The notes under the pieces: model-generated
Seen by the model: the letters and a program-made list of their open reading frames with translations, nothing else
Databases searched by the model: none
Told to the model about the DNA's origin: nothing
Part shown: piece after piece, positions 1-6,443 of the stretch
How positions within the stretch are numbered: the stretch's first letter is position 1
Layout of the letters: each line of letters opens with the position of its first letter
Translations under genes and position numbers: made by a program
Assembly: GCA_900756555.1 (NCBI GenBank)
Contig: CAAEKP010000103.1
Span: 1-12,450, forward strand
Reading direction: 5' to 3'
Origin: Peptococcaceae bacterium
Lineage (GTDB): Bacteria; Bacillota; Peptococcia; Peptococcales; Peptococcaceae
Length of the DNA stretch: 12,450 bases

Positions 1-40
1 CCTGTATGGCAGACTGCCCGCCAACGAAAGGAGCAAACTT

Positions 41-409
41 ATGTTAAGGCAGTCTGACAACAAAATTACCGCCCTTTATTGCCGCTTATCCCGCGACGAC
101 GAATTACAGGGCGACAGCAACAGCATTGTAAATCAAAAGGCGATTTTAAGTAAATACGCAAATGAAGAAATTATACAGCAGGAAGAACAGGCAGAAAACA
201 TTGACAGGTTTATCGGCAAGGTGCAAAAGTATCTTGATTTGGATGAGCTGACACCTACCGTCTTAAACGACATGGTAAAGGCGGTGTATGTTCACGCGCC
301 GGATAAGTCAAAGGGATATAGAGAACAGCAGATTGATATTTCCTATGACCTTGTGGGAATACTTCCCGCCGCCATGCTGAACGACCTGCAAAACGGAGAA
401 ACGGCATAG
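41..409 (+). pseudogene. Large serine recombinase relic (TnpX/TndX type) with internal in-frame deletion
   Basis: The 122-residue product joins the two ends of a large serine recombinase of the Tn4451/Tn5397 kind. Residues 1-40 are the start of the resolvase domain: the ALYCRLSRDDE motif carries the candidate nucleophile Ser17, followed by NSIVNQK. Residues from about 42 onward (QAENIDRFIGKVQKY, then DLDELTP and YDLVGILP) match the C-terminal tail domain (DUF4368-like) of these enzymes. Full-length relatives are about 500-560 residues, so most of the catalytic domain, the recombinase domain and the zinc-ribbon/coiled-coil region are missing, yet the frame is preserved across the join. An AAAGGAG ribosome binding site (28-34) precedes the ATG. 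The same frame is open upstream to the window edge, but the usual N-terminus of the family fits this ATG. Strand-exchange activity is not expected. Lower GC than the genes to the right suggests acquired DNA. Confidence 0.85.
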
Positions 410-427
410 CCGAAGCTACGCCGTTTC
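398..427 (+). other. Hairpin over the recombinase stop codon
   Basis: A 13-base arm (398-410) pairs with 415-427 around a CGAA tetraloop, with one internal mismatch. The TAG stop lies inside the left arm. No T-run follows directly, so it is either a weak terminator or the 3' end structure of the former element. Confidence 0.4.
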
Positions 428-500
428 CCGAAAACATTCTTATGCTGTTTTATGAGTGCCGCCCTCACGGATGGTCTTTTATTATTCAGTTAGGGAAAAA

Positions 501-519
501 CCACGCGCTATGCGCGTGG
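501..519. repeat. 8-bp perfect hairpin, IS200/IS605-end-like
   Basis: CCACGCGC and GCGCGTGG form a perfect 8-bp stem around a TAT loop, flanked by A-rich DNA (GGGAAAAA before, GAGAAAAATAG after). Such short GC-rich hairpins in AT-rich surroundings are typical of the subterminal structures recognised by Y1 transposases of the IS200/IS605 family. No tnpA or tnpB gene lies beside it, so at most this is an element end or a derived short palindromic repeat. The family assignment is inference. Confidence 0.5.
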
Positions 520-545
520 AGAAAAATAGAGTCTTAGCGAGAAAC

Positions 546-614
546 ATAAAAAATACCTCCTGGTATAATAGAATCAAGCCCGCCAGCTTGAAAAACCAAG
601 GAGGTATTTTTTAT
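546..614. repeat. Compound inverted repeat with embedded TATAAT; possible transposon end or bidirectional terminator
   Basis: The left arm 546-564 (six A's, then TACCTCC and TGGT) pairs with the right arm 595-614 (ACCAAGGAGGTA, then six T's), interrupted by a single bulged T. Inside is a smaller hairpin, CAAGC (575-579) with GCTTG (586-590). The left arm runs into TGGTATAAT (561-569), an extended -10 promoter element. Stems flanked by A-run and T-run could terminate transcription in both directions. The outward promoter-like box next to a long inverted repeat also resembles IS ends. There is no transposase gene nearby. Confidence 0.6.
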
Positions 615-679
615 ATCAAATGACAGTAACAGTTTAGCACATTTAAAATAAAATTGCAAATATCATATAGTATTTACAC

Positions 680-716
680 AAAAAAGACACAATATCTTTG
701 ATGGATAATTGTGTCT
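680..716 (-). terminator. Rho-independent terminator of the TRAP/dehydrogenase operon
   Basis: On the minus strand AGACACAAT (716-708) pairs perfectly with ATTGTGTCT (693-685), extended by ATC/GAT near the loop, and is followed at once by a run of T's (685-680). It lies about 130 bp past the dehydrogenase stop codon, with no gene between, so it is the likely end of that transcript. Confidence 0.8.
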
Positions 717-723
717 AATGTTG

Positions 724-740
724 TTAACTTAATGACATTG
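724..740. repeat. 17-bp repeat, inverted copy at 9333-9349
   Basis: TTAACTTAATGACATTG here is the exact reverse complement of 9333-9349. It lies in an AT-rich gene-free stretch. The other copy is inside the repeat element between the two bce-like operons, so this one may be a worn fragment of the same repeat family. Confidence 0.6.
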
Positions 741-846
741 ATTTAACAAAGGGCAGATCATTTTCTGGTTGGGTGTAATGGTACACGAGCAAGAAAATTT
801 GAAAACAACGCCGTCAGATAAAAACTTAACGCATCCGCCCTAAAAC

Positions 847-1827
847 TTAGTCGATGACTGGTGTAGCCAAGTACTCCTTATTCACTACATCGCGTTTGGA
901 GTTGAACGGCAGGCCTTTGTCAAAGCTGACGATGTTGGAGTAGCAGTAGTTGACCATGTTGATGTCGTTGTCTTTGGTGTTGCCGCCGGCATGGGCAGAG
1001 GCTACTACGTTGTCCAGCCGCACCAGTTTGTTATCTGGGGCCAGTGGTTCGTTGGCGTAAGTGTCCAGCCCTGCGCCCAGCAGACGGCCATTTTCCAGCG
1101 CGTCCACCAATGCGTCCTCGTCCACGATTGGGCCGCGGGCTGCGTTGATTAATACAGCCAGTGGTTTCATTTTTGCCAGAGCGTCTGCATCAATCATGTT
1201 GCGGGTCAGGTCAGTCAATGGAGTGTGCAGGGTTACAATGTCGGAAGTGCGCAGCAATTCATCCTGGCTGACAAATTTGTAGCCGTACTGTTCTTCCAGT
1301 TCATATTTGCGCTCAATATCATAGTACTGCACCGTTGCGCCAAAAGCTGTGACCAGCTTTGCTACTTTGCTGCCGATGTTGCCCAGGCCGATGATACCCA
1401 CCGTTTTGCCGTTAATCATGTAGGAGCGGCCAAAGTATTCCGTTTTGGGCCACACATTGTTCAGAATCTTGCGGTTGATTGGCAGCAGATTGCGGTACAC
1501 AGCCAGCATCAGCATGATAGTCAGCTCGGCAGCGATGCCGCTGTTCACGCCGGGGCAGGTGGAGATAGGAATATCCCGCGCACCCCAGGCTTTTAAATCC
1601 ATATCGTTGTAGCCGGCACCCCAACGCTGAATCAGTTTCAGGTTTGGAGTTGCATTCAGCAGTGATTCATCCACCTTCAAGCGGGTGATGAGATACTCGC
1701 ACTCCGCCAGCTTTGGAAAATCCTCAGGCTCGATGCCTTCCACCAGTTCAAATCCTTCTGGCACGTTTTCCCGCAGCGCTTCCAGTGCGCCAGGAAAATA
1801 GATGCCGGTCAAGCCAATTTTTTTCAT
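847..1827 (-). CDS. D-isomer-specific 2-hydroxyacid dehydrogenase, NAD-dependent
   Basis: The 326-residue length is normal for the D-2-hydroxyacid dehydrogenase family (D-lactate, phosphoglycerate and glyoxylate/hydroxypyruvate reductase relatives), which reversibly reduce 2-keto acids to D-2-hydroxy acids in the cytoplasm. The Rossmann motif GLGNIG is at 147-152. Asp170 at the end of the next strand favours NAD(H) over NADP(H). The catalytic set is complete: Arg231 in NAARGPIVD, Glu260 in DTYANEPL and His279. The histidine sits in SAHAGG rather than the commoner PHIGG. AGAGGGG precedes the ATG. It is the last gene after a TRAP permease and its substrate receptor under a T-box leader, which suggests that it acts on the imported acid. 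If the leader is Phe-specific, phenylpyruvate/phenyllactate is an attractive pair. Family certain, substrate inferred. Confidence 0.93.
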   Translation of the reverse strand: MKKIGLTGIYFPGALEALRENVPEGFELVEGIEPEDFPKLAECEYLITRLKVDESLLNATPNLKLIQRWGAGYNDMDLKAWGARDIPISTCPGVNSGIAAELTIMLMLAVYRNLLPINRKILNNVWPKTEYFGRSYMINGKTVGIIGLGNIGSKVAKLVTAFGATVQYYDIERKYELEEQYGYKFVSQDELLRTSDIVTLHTPLTDLTRNMIDADALAKMKPLAVLINAARGPIVDEDALVDALENGRLLGAGLDTYANEPLAPDNKLVRLDNVVASAHAGGNTKDNDINMVNYCYSNIVSFDKGLPFNSKRDVVNKEYLATPVID

Positions 1828-1985
1828 ATCAAACCCCTCTTTTATTTTATGATAATATTTTACAAGAAACAGAGCTGCCGCATTTATGCCAGTTCAATCA
1901 GACCAATGCAGAAAATCGCACTGGTGCACTGAAAATGACAGACCGCTTAATACGACAGCTCCCTTAATTTTTTAATGCGTAGCTA
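1828..1985 (-). other. Intercistronic spacer with small hairpin
   Basis: This spacer of 158 bp between the receptor stop and the dehydrogenase start has no convincing reading frame or terminator. On the minus strand ACCAGTGC (1925-1918) can pair with GCATTGGT (1909-1902) as an 8-bp stem with one G-U pair. No T-run follows, so read-through into the dehydrogenase is expected. Confidence 0.45.
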
Positions 1986-2999
1986 TTATTTCAGCACGCC
2001 GATTTCTTTATAATATTTCGCAGCGCCATCGTGGATTGGCAGACCAGCCAAGTCGGTGACAGCTTCTTCCACAGAGCAGGATTTCAGCACGCTCTGGGAT
2101 TCAGCCAGTGTGTCTACATTTTCCCAGAAGGTTTTGGTCAGGTCATATACCACATCGTCCGGCACATCGGCAGAAGTGCAGATGGTGATTTTAATGGCGG
2201 AAGTCAGCACGTCTTCGTCCTGACCGCTGTAGGTGCCGGCTGGGATGGTGAATTTTGCGTACCATGGGTAGGTTTCCTGCAATTTTTCAATCAGCGCTTC
2301 ATCCATTGGCACTAATTTGCCGCCAGCAGTGGAGGTGATTTCCGTTACAGCAGCAGTTGGGATACCAGCCATAATCCATGCGCCGTCCAGCTGTTTGTTG
2401 CGCATCAGGTCGCTGGCTTCGGTGAAGCCTACATACTGCGCGTCAATATCATCTGGATAGTTTAAACCAGCAGCCGTTAAATGATATTTGGTTTCCACTT
2501 CAGAAGTGCCGCCTGGCGCGCCAGGCGCAAAGCGTTTGCCTTTTAAGTCATTGATGCTGGTGATGCCGGATTCTTCCGACACAACAATCTGGTTTGGATT
2601 GTAGTACAGGCCAGCCAGTACACGCAGATTTGGGTCAGCGTTGCCTTCAAAAGCGCCGGTGCCGTTCATGGATTCATACATAATGCTGGTAACAGCTACG
2701 CCAATCTGTGCTTCCCCTTCGCGGATGCAGTTCAGATTTTCTACACCGCCGTTGGAAGCGGTAGCGCTGGCATTTACATAGTCCAGTTCATCGTTCCACA
2801 GGGTAGCGATAGCAGAGCCCAGCGGATAAACGGTGCCGGTGGTAGCCGCAGTCATAAAGCTGATGGATACCGGTTCTTTGCTGTCGCCGGCAGCGTCAGA
2901 GTTACTTTCCTGAGCAGCATTGCCGCCGCCACAGCCAGTCAGTGCCGCAGCAAACAGCGCTGCGCAGAGTGTCAGTGATACCAGTTTGTTCTTTTTCAT
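1986..2999 (-). CDS. TAXI-family TRAP transporter solute receptor (lipoprotein)
   Basis: This is the extracytoplasmic substrate-binding protein of a TRAP transporter of the TAXI class (NMT1-like fold), 337 residues from the chosen start. A lipoprotein signal peptide is clear: MKKNK, a hydrophobic stretch, then lipobox LTGC with the lipidated cysteine at 23. The mature part begins ISFMTAATTGTVYPLG, the usual TAXI opening, and carries the PGAPGGTSE motif of the binding cleft. A frame-equivalent ATG two codons upstream (3005) touches the GGGGA ribosome binding site, whereas the ATG at 2999 lies about 8 bases from it and gives a cleaner signal peptide, so 2999 is preferred. The receptor lies directly after the fused permease that it feeds. 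TAXI receptors bind small organic acids such as glutamate or 2-oxoglutarate; the ligand here is not readable from sequence. Confidence 0.93.
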   Translation of the reverse strand: MKKNKLVSLTLCAALFAAALTGCGGGNAAQESNSDAAGDSKEPVSISFMTAATTGTVYPLGSAIATLWNDELDYVNASATASNGGVENLNCIREGEAQIGVAVTSIMYESMNGTGAFEGNADPNLRVLAGLYYNPNQIVVSEESGITSINDLKGKRFAPGAPGGTSEVETKYHLTAAGLNYPDDIDAQYVGFTEASDLMRNKQLDGAWIMAGIPTAAVTEITSTAGGKLVPMDEALIEKLQETYPWYAKFTIPAGTYSGQDEDVLTSAIKITICTSADVPDDVVYDLTKTFWENVDTLAESQSVLKSCSVEEAVTDLAGLPIHDGAAKYYKEIGVLK

Positions 3000-3041
3000 A
3001 ATCATTTCCCCTTTTCTTTTTTGTTGGTTGAATATAACAAA

Positions 3042-3087
3042 GTATTGCGGATTGGTAGCTCGTCATTATGCCAGCTTGCCACAATAC
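3042..3087 (-). other. Intercistronic stem-loop between permease and receptor genes
   Basis: In the minus-strand transcript GUAUUG pairs with CAAUAC, and inside this UGG with CCA and AGCU with AGCU, separated by small bulges. No strong U-run follows. Stem-loops just upstream of a binding-protein gene are a known way to stabilise the 3' mRNA segment so that receptor outnumbers permease. This role is inferred here. Confidence 0.5.
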
Positions 3088-3099
3088 TCAGTTCCCTTT

Positions 3100-5085
3100 T
3101 TAATACTTCACACATTCCTGCATGGTGACAGCTTTTGCTGTTTTTTTCTGGTAGAGCACCAGAGCAATCAGCATCACAATGCCCAATACGTCGGTAATCA
3201 TATTGGGGTCAATGCTGAGGAAGCCAATGATAATGAGCAACGCCCGTGTGGGCAGATTGCATTTGGTCACCAGCCAGCCTTCCAGCCCGGCAGATAAACT
3301 GATTACCCCGATGCAGGCAGTGGCGAAGGCCGTCAGTGTGCTGATGAGCGATACGCCTTCAGCGCTACCGTAGAGCAACAGCGGATTGTTCAGGAAGAAA
3401 AACGGAATGATAAAGCCCGTCAGCCCTAAACGCACAGCAATCAGCGATGTTTTGGTCTGATTGGAGCGGGCAATCCCTGCCGCCACATAAGAGCTCATGG
3501 CCACTGGCGGTGTAATGTTGGACAGGCAGGCATAAATCAGGCAGAACATATGGGCAGCCAGTGGAGATGCACCAATCTTAATCAGTACCGGTACAGCCAC
3601 AGAAGCCACAATTACATAAGCTGCCACGCCCGGTACGCCCATGCCCAGGATAATGCTCAGCACCATAACCATGAAGCCGCCCAGGAATAATTGATCAGCG
3701 CCCACCACTTTCAGCACCAGATTGCCAAAGGTCAGGCCCAGGCCGGTCAGAGATACCGTACCGATAATGATACCGATAATGGCGCAGGACACACCAACGC
3801 TGATGGCGCCTCTGGCCCCTTCACAGGTTGCTTCCATAATAATTTTAGGTGTCATTCGTGTTTCTTTGTGCAGCCAGGAAGCTGCCACAGTGGCAAAGAT
3901 GGATGCCACAGCCGCGTACAGCGGTGTGTAGCCGGCAAACATCAGGCCCATCAGAACGATGAGTGGTATCATAAGATGACCGCGGCTTTTCAGCACCTGA
4001 ACAGCATCCGGAATATTTTCTTTGGACAATCCGGTCAGCCCCAGTTTCTTTGCTTCAAAGTGTACAGCAAACAATAAAGTCAGATAGTAGAGAAAGGCAG
4101 GGATGCAGGCAGCCAGCATTACTTTGGTGTAGCTCACGCCCAAAAATTCTGCCATCACGAAACCAACTGCGCCCATGATTGGCGGGCAAAACTGACCGCC
4201 GGTGGAGGCCACCGCTTCCACCGCAGCGGCAAACTCTGACTTGTAGCCGGTCTTTTTCATCAGCGGAATCGTAATAGTGCCGGTGGTGGCTACGTTGGCG
4301 ATGGCGCTGCCGTTAATCATACCCATCAGTGCGCTGGCCAGCACAGCTACTTTGGCCGGGCCGCCCGGTGTTCTGCCCACCAGTGTCAGTGAAATATCGT
4401 TGATAAACTGACTGAATCCACTGTATTTTAAGAATGCGCCAAACAAAACAAACAGGAAGATGTAAGTGGTACTTACCCCAATCCCTACGCCGAACACCCC
4501 TTGGCTTCCCCAGAACATCAGACTCAGGATTCGCTTGATGCTAAAGCCGGTGTGTCCGAACACACCGGGAATGTAAGGCCCTAAAAAGTTGTAGGCCATA
4601 AAGATGAAACCCAGCACAGCTAAGCTTGGGCTGGCACGCCGCGCCGCTTCAAAGATGAGCAGAATGCCCAGCACAGCTACCAGTAAATCGGCGCTGTTCA
4701 GATTGCCGCCCCGTTGGGCGATTACGTTGTAGTTCAACACCACGTAGGTGTACACATAGATGGTCAGTGCAACTAATGCCAAATCATAGATTGACGGCAA
4801 TTTGCGCTGCCGCTTTTCTTTTTTGAAAGCGGGATAATAAACAAAGGTAAAGCACAGCAGAAACAAAATATGCCACGCTCGAAAATGGATGGTGGACATA
4901 ACACCGATGGTGTTGTAGTAGACCTGAAACAAAGACCAGACAATCAAACAGCCAGCCAGCAGTTTACTAAACGGCCCTACAAAGGAACGAATCCTGCTGT
5001 CAGAGTCGGTCTCTTCCAGCAATTCCTGCGCTTTTTTCTCGATGTCGAAGTTCTGAGCAGAACCTGCGCTCTGGTTGGTAGACAT
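3100..5085 (-). CDS. TRAP transporter fused permease (4TM/12TM, DctQ-DctM fusion)
   Basis: The 661-residue integral membrane protein has the layout of fused TRAP permeases found with TAXI receptors. A hydrophilic N-terminus of about 40 residues is followed by four helices equivalent to the small DctQ subunit (roughly 45-145), then a DctM-like large subunit (about 145-640) with repeated glycine-rich helices. DctM-type features include FGAFLKYSGFSQFINDIS, TIPLMKKTGYKSEFAAAVE, STGGQFCPPIMGAVGF and a second inverted-topology half with LGMGVPGVAAYV and NITPPVA. TRAP systems are secondary symporters driven by the sodium or proton gradient and import organic acids handed over by the receptor. AAAGGAA precedes the ATG by about 10 bases. 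It is the first gene after the T-box terminator (38 bp downstream), so it falls directly under tRNA-controlled attenuation. Confidence 0.95.
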   Translation of the reverse strand: MSTNQSAGSAQNFDIEKKAQELLEETDSDSRIRSFVGPFSKLLAGCLIVWSLFQVYYNTIGVMSTIHFRAWHILFLLCFTFVYYPAFKKEKRQRKLPSIYDLALVALTIYVYTYVVLNYNVIAQRGGNLNSADLLVAVLGILLIFEAARRASPSLAVLGFIFMAYNFLGPYIPGVFGHTGFSIKRILSLMFWGSQGVFGVGIGVSTTYIFLFVLFGAFLKYSGFSQFINDISLTLVGRTPGGPAKVAVLASALMGMINGSAIANVATTGTITIPLMKKTGYKSEFAAAVEAVASTGGQFCPPIMGAVGFVMAEFLGVSYTKVMLAACIPAFLYYLTLLFAVHFEAKKLGLTGLSKENIPDAVQVLKSRGHLMIPLIVLMGLMFAGYTPLYAAVASIFATVAASWLHKETRMTPKIIMEATCEGARGAISVGVSCAIIGIIIGTVSLTGLGLTFGNLVLKVVGADQLFLGGFMVMVLSIILGMGVPGVAAYVIVASVAVPVLIKIGASPLAAHMFCLIYACLSNITPPVAMSSYVAAGIARSNQTKTSLIAVRLGLTGFIIPFFFLNNPLLLYGSAEGVSLISTLTAFATACIGVISLSAGLEGWLVTKCNLPTRALLIIIGFLSIDPNMITDVLGIVMLIALVLYQKKTAKAVTMQECVKY

Positions 5086-5123
5086 AAAAAAACATTCCTT
5101 TCTATGTAAAAATGAAGTGAAAT

Positions 5124-5162
5124 AAAAAAACGGCTATCCATCCCGTAAAGGACGAATAACCG
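5124..5162 (-). terminator. Regulated terminator of the T-box leader
   Basis: On the minus strand the 5162-5150 arm pairs with 5144-5131 in a 13-14 bp stem (several G-U pairs) with a short loop, followed by seven T's (5130-5124). The upstream arm overlaps the end of the T-box sequence, so antiterminator and terminator are mutually exclusive, as expected for this riboswitch class. Confidence 0.92.
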
Positions 5163-5421
5163 TGGTACCACCTTTTTTCGCATTGGCACAGCAAATACCA
5201 GCCAACACCTCTATGCTGTTATAACGGTCAGCAAACCGCTGCGTCAGGCAATTAGCCTGTAACAGAAGCTCAGGAATTGAATTTCGCTGCCAGTCTGTGC
5301 TGCAAGGTTTTTCAGCTGCCAACCTGCTCTCTGGATTGTAACCGGACCGCGCTACTTGGGGTTCCCTCATCGCTGCAAATCTATATTGCTGTAACTGTAA
5401 TATATCAATGGCTTGATAGTA
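5124..5421 (-). promoter_or_regulatory. T-box riboswitch (tRNA-sensing leader), best-fit specifier UUC (Phe)
   Basis: Read on the minus strand, the leader has the main T-box landmarks in order. A Stem I kink-turn is formed by GAUGAGG (near 5364-5373) and CCUGAGC (5268-5274). A loop-E motif is formed by AGUA (5353-5356) and GAA (5283-5285). An AGAGAGC apical element is at 5326-5332. The 14-base T-box AAGGUGGUACCACG ends in the terminator overlap (5160-5174). The specifier is best placed by the family pattern GAA-N-NNN-purine: GAA A UUC A, giving UUC (5279-5281), i.e. tRNA-Phe. The antiterminator bulge UGGU would pair with an ACCA tRNA end, which fits discriminator A as in tRNA-Phe. Uncharged tRNA binding should favour the antiterminator and allow transcription of the TRAP operon. 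The T-box call is near certain; the codon call is less so, since a one-base shift would read AUU (Ile). Confidence 0.93.
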
Positions 5422-5424
5422 GCC

Positions 5425-5456
5425 ATTATATTAGCACAGTAAAAAGCGATTGTCAA
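5425..5456 (-). promoter_or_regulatory. Promoter of the T-box/TRAP operon
   Basis: On the minus strand a perfect -35 TTGACA (5456-5451) is followed after 17 bp by TAATAT (5433-5428), preceded by TG as an extended -10. An overlapping TATAAT (5430-5425) at 20 bp is the alternative. Either places the start near 5415-5421, just ahead of Stem I of the riboswitch. Confidence 0.82.
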
Positions 5457-5487
5457 CGAAATTGAACATGTATACAATATAAAGTCT

Positions 5488-5509
5488 TTGTGCAGTGGAA
5501 AGAGCACAA
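5488..5509 (-). other. Small hairpin downstream of the TraX-like gene
   Basis: TTGTGC (minus strand 5509-5504) can pair with GCACAA (5493-5488), about 55 bp past the TraX-like stop. No good T-run follows, so it is only a weak candidate for ending the ABC/TraX transcript before the TRAP promoter. Confidence 0.3.
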
Positions 5510-5563
5510 TAATGTTTTTGTGTGGCGTGCAAAGATATTTTTTTAGTAGCATTGTAAAATATT

Positions 5564-6412
5564 TTATGATGCCAGAGCACGAGCCAGAAAGGTCAGTGCA
5601 TACACATGCAGCGGGTAATAAAGATAGAAGAAATATTTCATGCTTCTGCCGCGCTGTCCGTTATACAGCAGCATGAATGGCAAAGCGGCAATCATAAACC
5701 ACTGCGGATTTTGTGCAAACAGATTCTGCGCAGTGAAGCCCACACTCAGTCCGGCATTCAGCAGGAAGAACAGGCTGACACCGCCATAGAACAGGGTGAG
5801 GCCCATTTTATGATTGCGCAGGAAATACATCCCTACGCCCAAACCAATCCATATAACGGAGCCTTCCACAAAAAGTGGTGACGGTGCCAGCAGCATTAAA
5901 CCGCGCAGCAACATTAATGTGCCCGGCGCTATCACACCTTGCCCGTTGAGAGCGCTGCCAGTCAGCGCCAGTATGAGAACCGTAACAATCACAGGCAGCA
6001 AAAACAGCAGCAGTCCACCGCCAAATGTTTTGCCACTTTTTTGTTTAATGCCGTTCATCATAAATTCAATAGCCCAAATGTAAATGCCGCAGAGAAACAA
6101 CGTGGCAAAAATATTATTGATAATGGTTGCGGAACCGGGCAGTGGAAAATATTTGTTCATCACAAAATTGCCCAGACCCATCAGCACCGATGCGATATAC
6201 AAACGCAGCAGATATTTTTTGCGGCTGCGGGTGTAGTAAAATCCCTGTGCCATCGTAAAGACGAACAGCGGCGCTGACATACGGCCCAGCACAGTGAGCC
6301 AGACCGGCATAGATTGCACCGTGGACAGACAGTAATGGATATGGTCAAAGGTCATCAGAATCAGCGCAATCACTTTGAGCTGAAAGGATGTAAAGCCAGG
6401 TTTTGCTTGCAT
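5564..6412 (-). CDS. TraX family membrane protein
   Basis: The 282-residue polytopic membrane protein has the TraX-family opening: FQLKVIALILMTFDHIHYC at residues 10-28, then VLGRMSAPLFVFTMAQGFYYTRSRKKYLLRL. About eight or nine hydrophobic helices follow. The family is named for the F-plasmid protein that acetylates pilin, and it is distantly related to membrane acyltransferases; chromosomal Firmicute members are common but mostly uncharacterised. The conserved Asp-His (23-24) at the end of the first helix is the likely active or structural site. A GGAGG ribosome binding site sits about 8 bases before the ATG. It begins 31 bp after the ABC permease stop, so it is probably co-transcribed with that antibiotic-resistance-type transporter. 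A cell-envelope modification role would fit, but this is inference; no conjugation genes lie nearby. Confidence 0.85.
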   Translation of the reverse strand: MQAKPGFTSFQLKVIALILMTFDHIHYCLSTVQSMPVWLTVLGRMSAPLFVFTMAQGFYYTRSRKKYLLRLYIASVLMGLGNFVMNKYFPLPGSATIINNIFATLFLCGIYIWAIEFMMNGIKQKSGKTFGGGLLLFLLPVIVTVLILALTGSALNGQGVIAPGTLMLLRGLMLLAPSPLFVEGSVIWIGLGVGMYFLRNHKMGLTLFYGGVSLFFLLNAGLSVGFTAQNLFAQNPQWFMIAALPFMLLYNGQRGRSMKYFFYLYYPLHVYALTFLARALAS

Positions 6413-6443
6413 GAGAAAATCCTCCAGTATAAATTAGTTGAAA

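Noticed and set aside
1225..1596. 123-residue plus-strand reading frame
   Set aside because: It lies antisense to the hydroxyacid dehydrogenase across its NAD-binding domain; no recognisable domain or ribosome binding site.
3691..4077. 128-residue plus-strand reading frame
   Set aside because: It lies antisense to the TRAP permease; rich in His/Gln/Cys, as expected from reversed hydrophobic codons.
5280..5282. AUU (Ile) as the T-box specifier codon
   Set aside because: It directly follows the GAA of the loop-E motif and is followed by C, whereas the family pattern has one base between GAA and the codon and a purine after it. UUC at 5279-5281 fits both. Kept as the main alternative.
5134..5370. 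78-residue minus-strand reading frame upstream of the TRAP permease
   Set aside because: It lies wholly within the T-box leader and has no ribosome binding site or protein-like composition; the conserved RNA landmarks explain the sequence.
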